Assembly: GCA_016584305.1 (NCBI GenBank)
Contig: JACEEZ010001805.1
Span: 1 to 64,000 of the forward strand
Source: Chionoecetes opilio
Lineage: Eukaryota > Arthropoda > Malacostraca > Decapoda > Majidae
Direction: 5' to 3'
Length of the DNA stretch: 64,000 nt
Position numbers and translations under genes: made by a program. The notes beneath the pieces are model-generated. The model was not told the origin of the DNA. It made no database searches and saw only the letters and a program-made list of their open reading frames with translations. Below are positions 56,406 to 64,000 of this stretch, piece after piece. Numbering within the stretch: position 1 is the first letter of the stretch; each line of letters begins with the position of its first letter.

Positions 56406-57180
56406 CCGTATTTTACGGCTTATAAGACTCACTTTTTTATCCCAAAAATACCCTGAAAAACACTCATGCGTCTTCCAAGACTAATGTTGTAGGAGGTTAG
56501 CTTAGGTAGCTATTCAATTCAGCCTCTTATATGATGTAACCTCTGTACTTACCTGTTAAGAGTATTTAGAATACCATAAGACATTCAAATCAACTACCAA
56601 TCTGTCCTCACCCTGTGATGTTTACACGGTACTGGCGGGGGAGCCTTTCCGCCCCGGCAGATTGGCGTCAATAGCCATTGCGTGTATAAGGAACTTTGTT
56701 TGTTACATTAGATGAAAATTTGAATACATATGTACATGCAGCCACCACAAATACTACACGCATACAGGAAAATTCAAACAATAAGTGGTGAGGCACAGGA
56801 GGCAGGCAACGTAGTGAGGCATGGGAGGGCATGAGAGTGGTTTGTTTACACTCAGGACAACAAAGCCAGACTCAGCTGATCGCCACATCAGGCAGGCACA
56901 CAGCTGCGCACCGCCGCAGTAGGGTTTTTCATTCCCGCCGTCCGACCTGCGAGCACATGTTCAGCCAGCCAACATGACGATTTACTTATACTATCGCATA
57001 CAAGCTAGAAAATAAAAATGGCTGATGAGCAGTGCTGAATGAAGATGATGAATAGTGAGTGTATTCTTGCATGAAAATGAATGTATATCGGACAAGTTTT
57101 TTTTTTTTTTCCTAGAAATTTCTTTCCAAAATCAGGGTGCGTCTTCCAAGATGCAGCGTCTTATAAGCCGTAAAATACGG
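56406..57180. mobile_element. CCGTATTTTACGG-type TA element, copy 1
   Basis: A 775-bp non-coding element with inverted ends CCGTATTTTACGGCTTATAA, flanked by TA (56404-56405, 57181-57182). Excision rejoins the LINE (gaagtgattaatgcaagaaa). Both subterminal regions carry cttccaaga near the poly-T. Confidence 0.9.
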
Positions 57181-57295
57181 TAATGCAAGAAATATGCAGG
57201 AATTCAAAGGCAAGCTGGATAATAGTAGATTTGGAGACGGGACAGTACGAGCATAGCTCTTTTCCTGTATGTTACAACTAGGTAAATAAATACAC

Positions 57296-57643
57296 ACACA
57301 TTCCATCCTGTCTCCCATATGAACGAAAACAATGCATGTGGATTTGTTCCCACAGCTTCATGATACATAGTGATTGGTTAGTTGTTTTCTTATAAATAAC
57401 TTACTACTTATTACTTACTACTACTACTTTCTTATTAATAACATACTATTATCTGCTTCCCTTGTCCCCTCCTCATCAGAGCAGTTGACTGTTTTATTTC
57501 GTTATCTAGGCGAAGGCACGGTGAGTGTATGTATGTATGCAGAAATGTAGGGAACAATGTGTTTGTGTGTCTGTGTGTGTTGCAGTTATGGAAAGCACTG
57601 TTGGATCTGATTGCTAGGAATAACTGGAACAGTACTGTAGATT
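57296..57643. other. Non-genic DNA
   Basis: ACACAC and TACT-rich short repeats; part matches sequence near 7070-7160 in inverse orientation (caactgctctgatgaggagg), so a further dispersed repeat may lie here. No gene. Confidence 0.45.
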
Positions 57644-59019
57644 TTTATTTTTATTTTATTTTTTACATCACAAGGAACTGGCCAAGGGCACACAAAAAAT
57701 GGGTAACACAAAGCCCGCTTAGTTGCCAGTCCCTATAAAGAAGACTGAGATAATAAAATAAAAAAGAGGGGTGAGCCAATTTTGTTCAGGAGGTGTCTTG
57801 TTACTCTTCTTTTGAAAAGATTTAAGTCATAGGAAAGTGGAAAAATAGAAACAGGAAGAGAGTTCCAGAGTTTACTTGTGAAAGGGATGAAAGAGTAAAG
57901 ATACTGATTAACTCTTGCATTAGGAAGATGGACAGAATAGGGATGAGAATGAGTAGAAAGTCTTGTGCAGCGAGGCCGCGGGAGGGGGGGAGGCATGCAG
58001 TTAGCAAGTTCAGAAGAGCAGTGAGCATGAAAATAACGGTAGAAGAGAGCAAGAGAAGCAACATTGCGGCGGTGATTTAAAGATTGAAGACAGTCAGTCA
58101 GAGGAGGGGAGTTGATGAGACGAAAAGCTTTTGACTCAACCCTGTTTAGGAGAGCTGTATGAGTGGATCCTCCCCAAACATGTGAGACATATTCCATACA
58201 TGGGCGGATAAGGCCCCTGTAGAGAGCAAGCAATTGGGAGGGAGAAAAAAAAGGATGCAAACGCCACAGGACACCTAACTTCTTAGAAGCTGTTTTAGCA
58301 AGAGAAGAGATGTGAGATTTCCAGTTCCGATTTTTAGTAAAGGATAGTCCTAGAATGTTCATTGTAGAAGAAGGGGACAGTTGAGTGTCATTGAAGAAGA
58401 GGAGATCTGGTAGGTTTTGTCGAGTAGATATGTGAAGAAATTGGGTTTTTGAGGCATTGAACAAAACAAGGTTTTTGCCCCAAACAGAAATTATAGAAAG
58501 ATCAGAAGTTAGGCGCTCGGTGGCATCTCTCCGTGAATCACTTAGTTCCTGTTGAGTTGGACGTCTAATAAACGACGTTGAAGAATGCAGTGTTGAATCA
58601 TCAGCGTAGGAGTGGATAGGGCTTTGAGTTAGACTTAGATCATTAATGAATAATAGAAAGAGAGTGGGTGATAGGACAGAACCCTGGGGAACACCACTAT
58701 TGATAGATTTATGAGAAGAACAATGTCCGTCTACAGTAGCTGCAATAGAACGGTTTGAAAGGAAACTTAAGATGAAGGTACAGAGAGAAGGATAGAAACC
58801 GAAGGAGGGTAGTTTGGAAATTAAAGATTTGTGCCAGGCTCTACCAAAAGCTTTTGATATGTCAAGGGCAACAGCAAAAGTTTCACCGAAACTCCTAAAG
58901 GAGGATGATCAAGATTCAGTTAGGAAAGCTAGAAGATCGCCAGTAGATCGCCCTTTACGGAAACCGTACTGACGATCAGATAGAAGATTGTGAGCAGATA
59001 GATGCTTAAGAATCTTCTT
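57644..59019 (-). pseudogene. Jockey/CR1-range LINE, copy L1
   Basis: The minus-strand copy runs from the RT (KGRSTGDLLAFL-type residues near 58950) to the poly-A at 57644-57665. The clean frame 58464-57733 encodes the C-terminal domain: KTQFLHISTRQNLPD, LGLSFTKNRNWKSHI, RPCMEYVSHVWGGSTHTALL and FTSKLWNSLPVSIFPLSYDL. The RT part has frameshifts. 5'-truncated at about 59019. The 3' UTR has the ggactggc/gccagtt inverted pair. Confidence 0.85.
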
Positions 59020-59355
59020 ATTAGAGATTCTATACCTCTAGAGGTATCTCGAGAAATGTGTAAGCAATACAGGGGCAGCACTGCCAAAGTAAATAGATGT
59101 AAGCGATGAATAGAAAAAGAAAAGTATTCAGGCCATCGGCGCATGAGTGACACAGGTCACAAGAAAATGAAGAGCCATTTTTTACTGATAGCCTTCCAGT
59201 CCTTCGATTAAAAAGCATCATAAAAGAAGAAAATTTGCATTATTTTGCTTTCTTAATACACGTTAACTATATGGATAGGCTGTTGAGAGTTGCCATTTGT
59301 GGGGGAAAATTTCACAGTATAAGATGCGAATTTGACGTAGTATAGTTTAGTAAGT
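59020..59355. other. Non-genic DNA between two LINE copies
   Basis: Nothing recognisable apart from a small palindrome (acctctagaggt at 59034-59045). Confidence 0.45.
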
Positions 59356-60770
59356 TTTTTTTTTTTTTTTTTTACATCACAAAGGACTGGCCAAGGGCAC
59401 AACAAAAAGAGGTAACACAAAGTCTGCTCAGTTGCTAGTCCCCACAAAGAAGACAGTAAGAGAATAAAAAAAGGGGGTGGGCCAATTTAGTTCTGGAGGT
59501 GTCTTGTCACTCTTCTCTTGAAAAGATTTAAGCCGTAGGAAGGTGGAAAAATAGAAACAGGAAGTTCCAAAGTTTACCAGTGAATGGAATGAAAGAGTAA
59601 AAATACTGATTAACTCTTGCATAAGGAAGATGGACAGAATAGGGGTGAGAATGAGTAGAAAGTCTTGTGCAGCGTGGCCGTGGGAGGGGGGGAGGCATGC
59701 AGTTAGCAAGTTCAGAAGAGCAGTGAGCATGAAAATAACAGTAGAAGATAGCAAGAGAAGCAACATTGCGGCGGTGATTTAAAGATTGAAGACAGTCAGT
59801 CAGAAGAGGGGAGTTGATGAGACGAAAAACTTTTGACTCAACCCTGTTTAGGAGAGCTGTATGAGTGGATCCTCCCCAAACATGTGAGACATACTCCATA
59901 CATGGGCGGATAAGGCCCCTGTAGATAGCAAGCAGCTGGGAGGGATAAAAAAAAGGACGCAGACGCCATAGGACACCTAACTTCTTAGAAGCTGTTTTAG
60001 CAAGAGATGATATGTGAGATGTTCATTGTAGAAGAAGGAGATAGTTTGGTGTCATTGAAGAAGAGGGGATTGTTATCTGGAAGGTTTTGTCGAGTAGATA
60101 GGTGAAGAAATTGGGTTTTTGAGGCAGTGAACAAAACAAGGTTTGCTTTGCCCCAATCAGAAATTATAGAAAGATCAGAAGTTAGGCGCTCAGTGCCATC
60201 TCTCCGTGAATCACTTAGTTCCTGTTGAGTTGGACGTCTAATAAACGACGTTGAAAAATGCAGGGTAGAATCATCAGCGTAGGAGTGGATAGGGCTTTGA
60301 GTTAGACTTAGAAGATCATTAATGAATAATAGAAACAGAGTGGGTGATAGGACAGAACCCTGGGGAACACCACTATTGATAGATTTATGAGAAGAACAAT
60401 GTCCGTCTACAGTAGCTGCAATAGAACGGTTTGAAAGGAAACTTAAGATGAAGGTACAGAGAGAAGGATAGAAACCGAAGGAGGGTAGTTTGGAAATTAA
60501 AGATTTGTGCCAGATTCTATCAAAAGCTTTTGATATGTCAAGGGCAACAGCAAAAGTTTCACCGAAACCCCTAAAGGAGGATGACCAAGATTCAGTTAGG
60601 AAAGCTAGAAGATCGCCAGTAGATCGCCCTTTACGGAAACCGTACTGACCTTCAGATAGAAGATTGTGAGCAGATAGATGCTTAAGAATCTTCTTATTAA
60701 GTATAGATTCAAAAACTTTAGAAAGGCAGGAGGTCAAAGCTATAGGATGGTAGTTTGAAGTAGTCGTTGA
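59356..60770 (-). pseudogene. Jockey/CR1-range LINE, copy L2 with intact YADD
   Basis: Frame 60812-59997 holds YHPIALTSCLSKVFESIL, GQYGFRKGRSTGDLLAF, VALDISKAFDRIWHKSLI, NSGVPQGSVLSPTLFLL and SYADDSTLHFSTSF, so the RT catalytic core is uninterrupted. A short deletion near 60018 drops part of the LGLSFTKN segment. The C-terminal domain continues in 59899-59528 and one more frame. Poly-A (T run on plus) at 59357-59373. The 5' end is cut at about 60770. It lacks an endonuclease. Confidence 0.87.
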
Positions 60771-61143
60771 AGGCAATATCCGGTTTTCCGGCCGGATAGC
60801 CGGATATTTCAAGTAAGGCCGGATACCGGATAGCCGGATATCAGATAGTAATAAACAGTATCTGGATAACCAGATAGCAACTGGATATCCGGTACATCCC
60901 TAGTTATGATATGAGGTCATGATACATTCTTCCCCATTAACTGACAGTGTGAAGGTGTATTATTTACAATGCATTACCCTAGATTACCAAAACACACTTA
61001 TGTAATTGACAGATGCATCATAGTTGAATAGTACAAAGCTGTTGATGTTGAGTGCAGTGTTACTTGTTCCCTGTTGTCCTTTATTGTGGTCCTTTAGTGT
61101 GTGTAGTTATGTGGTCCTTTCCTTTTCGTGTGGTCCTTTTCAG
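60771..61143. other. Non-genic DNA with CCGGATATCC repeats
   Basis: 60780-60905 repeats gccggatagccggatat-type words and ends tacatccctag, similar to 8580-8700. A possible hAT-type end. The rest is unremarkable; tgtggtcctt recurs four times at 61085-61140. Confidence 0.45.
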
Positions 61144-61263
61144 GGTAGAACAAGAAGTGACGAATTCAAACTGGAAAAGCGTAGATTTAAAAATGAAATA
61201 AGGAGAAACTGGTTCACAAATAGGGTGGTAAATGATTGGAATGGACTCAGTCTTCAGGTAGTA
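61144..61263 (+). pseudogene. LINE C-terminal fragment
   Basis: RSDEFKLEKRRFKNEIRRNW and FTNRVVNDWNGLS resemble the very C-terminus of CR1/jockey-type ORF2 proteins. The fragment is interrupted by the next TA-type element. Confidence 0.6.
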
Positions 61264-61266
61264 CGG

Positions 61267-62239
61267 TCGTATTTTACGGCTTATAAGACGCTGCATCTTG
61301 GAAGACGCACCCTGATTTTGGAAAGAGATTTCTAAAAAAAAAAAAAAAAAAATTGAAGGATATAAAAACATATCTTGTCTAAAGGTATAAGTAAATCCAT
61401 AGTATAAGTAAATCGTTTTGATGAATTTGCCATGGGTTATGTTTTCCAGGACTGAAAAAAGCTTGTGATACGTGTGACAATCAATTATTGGGGGCATACG
61501 CCGGGGGGCGTGTCGCCTCGCCCACCCTACGACGCCACTCCCGGGGGTCCCCACGCGTGAGTCCCCATGCAGGCTCCTTTCCCATACCAAGCAGCTCTTG
61601 ACAAGAAACATTAACTTGCCCCAGCCACGAGCCTTGTGGGCGCCCCCTTGGCCTCCTCCACGCCGGATTGTCTCTTACAGATACAATCCGATGGGAAGGA
61701 TCGGTTTCAGGGTAGCGTGCCACATGCCCATATAGCTTAAGTTGGCACTGACGGACTATGCAGGTAATAGGCCTCGATTCAGTCTCACGGTGCTATCGCT
61801 GATTTGACACGTAATCATCCCAGCGATACCCGATGATTCTACGAAGACACTTATTACTAAAGGCATCGATTTGTCTCTTCAAGTCGCTATTTAGTGTCCA
61901 TGTCTCACAACCATAGAGTAAGACAGGGATCACAAGCGACTTGAAGATCCGGAACTTTGTCCTCCTGCGCAGGTACCGACAACGCCAAATACTCCTGCTG
62001 AGCGAATTCATAACACCGTGGGCTATACGTGTGACAGCCTGGTGGTAAATGATACATCAACACTAGCAGACAATAGGTGGTGCTGTTGGTGCCAATCTGC
62101 CGAGGTGGAAGCTGCCGTGGAACGGTTCCCGCCAGTCTTGGCGGCAGTCTCATTCCAACATTCGTCTTGGAAGACGCACGAGTATTTTTCAGGGTATTTT
62201 TTAGGGTAAAAAGTGCGTCTTATAAGCCGTAAAATACAG
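61267..62239. mobile_element. CCGTATTTTACGG-type TA element, copy 2, with RTE insert
   Basis: Left end tcgtattttacggcttataa and right end ttataagccgtaaaatacag match copy 1 with a change at each outer end. TA follows at 62240-62241. It contains the RTE-like insert 61480-62024. Confidence 0.78.
61480..62024 (-). pseudogene. RTE-like LINE 3' fragment with 12-bp target duplication
   Basis: The C-terminal part of the RTE-like ORF (RSIWRCRYLRRRTKFRIF, YGCETWTLNSDLKRQI, RIIGYRWDDYVSNQR, then after a shift ARYPETDPSHRIVSV and RGDPREWRRR). ATACGTGTGACA at 61468-61479 and 62025-62036 is a perfect duplication. Confidence 0.9.
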
Positions 62240-62303
62240 TAAGTGCGGAGTCATTAGGAAGCTTTAAAAGCGCATTTCATTTTGGCGTGCCACTGTTTTC
62301 AGG

Positions 62304-62395
62304 AGGCTTCTTCTTCTTCTTGTGACCTTTTCTGCTTAGTGTCGCTTTGTAGGTCGTCTGTCAAGCTCGTGCTCGAGCTTGACACATATCTTCCT
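62304..62395 (+). repeat. Hairpin segment found alone
   Basis: cttcttcttgtgaccttttc, ggtcgtctgtcaagctcgtg and cgagcttgacacatatctt match the insert in the SINE heads at 24487-24570 and 47501-47588, but here without a SINE. Confidence 0.78.
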
Positions 62396-62431
62396 TTTTT
62401 TGCCACTCTGTAGCCCTTTCTTTCCCTGCCA

Positions 62432-62843
62432 ATGGAGAGCACCTGTTCCCTGGCGCCGTTTGTTTTGATGGCGCTGTATCCAGAATCAGCTGTATGCTCA
62501 CCTTCCGACAGGAAATCAACGTTGCAGTGGTACAGGTGGAAACAGAAACCAGAGGGGGTGACTTGGCATGTAGGAGACTGGGGGAGTAAGTTACTCTATA
62601 AAGCAAGAACAGGCACCTTGGAAGTCAACGGAAGGAACAGCAGGGAACTTGAGAACCAGAATTGTAGCTGCAGGGTAGGAGAGAAAGAAACCGTAGAACA
62701 TGCTATTGTGGAATGCAACAAGTATAGGAGTCAGAGGGAAAGGCTTATAGCATCAATAGTAACAGTCCTAGGCAGAGAGGAGTGGGACAGGAGACTAGAG
62801 CAGAAAGACGGTGCTCTGTGTACGGGGCCCTATATACAGCATA
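62432..62843 (+). pseudogene. LINE ORF2 C-terminal fragment with CCHC-type motif
   Basis: The frame encodes WYRWKQKPEGVTWHVGDWGS, ARTGTLEVNGRNSREL and CSCRVGEKETVEHAIVEC, the C-x-C...H...C motif found at the C-terminus of several LINE ORF2 proteins, then KYRSQRERLIASIV. The frame runs on into the CAGGGAGG element at 62846, which has cut it. It may be the missing C-terminus of the LINE type at 2220-4369 (inference). Confidence 0.68.
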
Positions 62844-63222
62844 TACAGGGAGGTCCCGTTATACAAGCATTCGGTATACGAGAATCCGATGATACGAGAT
62901 GTGTAAATTAGGGTCTATTTTCAATATACGAGATCGAAAATCCAATGATACGACATTCAAACTGGGGTGAATAAAATTATCAAGTTCAAAATGCGCGCCC
63001 TACCACTCCCGGGCTGGACAAAGGGGGATTTGGTTGACCCCAGTGAGGTCACCCCTAGCAAGCCGTGATCTGAAGGGTAATTAAGCATATGGCGCGGCCT
63101 GACATTTAGGGGTAATTAGCAGGTGTGCGGCCCCAACCTTGGGACCGCAGTCAGGTCACCCCTAGCAAGGCGTGACCTGAAGGGTAATTAAGCATATGGC
63201 GCGGCCTGCCCTTTAGGGGTAA

Positions 63223-63821
63223 CTAGCCGCAAAGCCGCCCTCCAGGCGGACTTTTTGGCTAGCTCCTGCGGAGGGCTATTAGTGGGCCATTGGCCCACCA
63301 CCTGTGTTTGGTGGGCCTTCGGCCCACCAAACACAGACTCCAGATAGCCCCTTCTAGCTTTCCTGAAATCAAGGATGTAGAAATGTATGTATTAATGTCA
63401 ACCCATTCACATCACCCCCAACCCATTCCCTCACCCATTACCCATCACCCCCCACCCATTCACTCACCCATTACCCATCACCACACACCCATTCACTCAC
63501 CCATTACCCATCACCCTCATCTATTCCCTCACCCATCACCCCCCACCCATTCACTCACCCATTACCCATCACCCCACCCATTCACTCACCCATTACCCAT
63601 CACCCTACATCAAGGTTTCCTCAATTCTCGCAACCCACTTTTTTTCACAATTCTCGCTAATAGGCTGCTAAAAAAAAGAAAAAAAAGTGATCGGATCATC
63701 TCATAAGTGGGCTTAAAACCTTCCCCTGGTCGACCCGATTCCAAAACTGTGCCATCTGAGGGGATTGCGCCACTGGGGGCGGCACCTATCGTGGACAGAC
63801 AGACACACAGACAGACACAGA
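63223..63821 (-). mobile_element. Helitron-like non-autonomous element, copy 2
   Basis: A 599-bp inverted copy of 22981-23522. On the minus strand it begins TC (63821-63820; tctgtgtctgtctgtgtgtc), has the same body and minisatellite, and ends with the gtccgcctggagggcggctt hairpin region and CTAG (63226-63223). It is flanked by A on the left and T on the right, the Helitron target. No target duplication. Confidence 0.78.
63400..63605 (+). repeat. CACCCATT minisatellite
   Basis: Repeats of cccattcactcacccattac and catcaccc; the inverse of the array in copy 1, but with a different number and order of units. Open frames here are artefacts. Confidence 0.85.
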
Positions 63822-64000
63822 TGGCGCAGCCTGACATTTAGGGGTAATTAGCAGGTGTGCGGCCCCAACCTTGGGACCTCAGTCAGGTCACCCCTAGCAA
63901 GGCGTGATCTGAAGGGTAATTAAGCATATGGAGGGGCCTGACCTTTAGGGGTAATTAGCAAGGTGTGGGGCCCCAACCTTGGGACCCCTACACTACCTTC

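Larger units (their letters stand above)
50160..57295 (+). pseudogene. CR1-like LINE split by the second large transposon
   Basis: Pieces: 50160-50506 (DWKRANIVPIHKGGDKEEPL, NYRPVSLTSVVAKMCEKIV, GQFGFRGGMSCTTNVL, LDLKKAFDKVTHER), 55443-56405 and 57183-57295. Joining 50506 to 55443 restores HERLLWKLE in frame. The second piece has SRVPQGSVLAPVMF, SLFADDAKLLRKV, KAKVEKDLGVWITDNLSPE, RPKLEYAAVIWSPHKKKD and IERIQRAATQMAPSLRDLPY. The third has the shared 3' end (ggagacgggacagtacgag; aactaggtaaataaatacac). A CCGTATTTTACGG element splits the last part. The endonuclease is missing. Confidence 0.88.
62846..64000 (+). mobile_element. CAGGGAGG-type TA element, copy 6 (right end outside window)
   Basis: TA at 62844-62845, left end and ATACGAG words as in copy 1. 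Core units are at 63049 onward. The series is broken by the Helitron-like element 63223-63821 and resumes at ggcgcagcctgacatttagg. The window ends inside the core. Confidence 0.88.

Overview
This is a eukaryotic, very transposon-rich window. It has no operons, no rRNA or CRISPR, and essentially no ordinary host genes. Non-LTR retrotransposons of several clades, tRNA-derived SINEs, many families of TA- or TTAA-flanked inverted-repeat elements, simple repeats and GT-AG introns together suggest an arthropod, most likely a decapod crustacean. That is inference from the repeat types, not a direct identification. The only candidate host exon is at 9298-9469.

Layout. 1-5740: a 5'-truncated LINE (2220-4369) in unremarkable DNA, then a short tandem repeat. 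5741-15560: three decayed CR1-like LINE copies that share a 3' end, interrupted by a Harbinger-like MITE, a Tigger-like element carrying a SINE, and an RTE-like LINE with a perfect 10-bp target duplication; two copies of a dispersed CAGGGAGG inverted-repeat element also lie here. 16961-19811: pogo-like elements with an internal 153-bp minisatellite, one nested in a TTAA element. 20627-30137: a 9.5-kb DNA transposon with long terminal inverted repeats and a 3-bp target duplication. On the minus strand it carries one long degenerate reading frame with an N-terminal Cys/His region, a DDE-type transposase region, a FEN/XPG-like nuclease and a C-terminal CXC cysteine cluster. 30582-32162: a chimeric CAGGGAGG element. 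32950-44751: a LINE split by a TTAA element (itself split by two TA elements, one a nearly complete Tigger with a transposase gene) and by a nearly full-length LINE with gag-like ORF1, endonuclease, RT and RNase H. 46526-50154: nested TA elements. 50160-57295: a CR1-like LINE whose RT frame is split by a second, internally deleted copy of the long-TIR nuclease transposon (50507-55439). 57644-60770: two inverted copies of the 32950-type LINE. 61144-64000: LINE fragments, an RTE-like insert, and a CAGGGAGG element with a nested Helitron-like element.

The most interesting content is the pair of long-TIR transposons (20627-30137 and 50507-55439). Their fusion of transposase, flap-nuclease-like domain and CXC cluster, their 3-bp duplications and their TAGTCCGG ends point to the Academ type of DNA transposon as I recall it. 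The nested order is readable because removing each insert restores the host sequence, often in frame.
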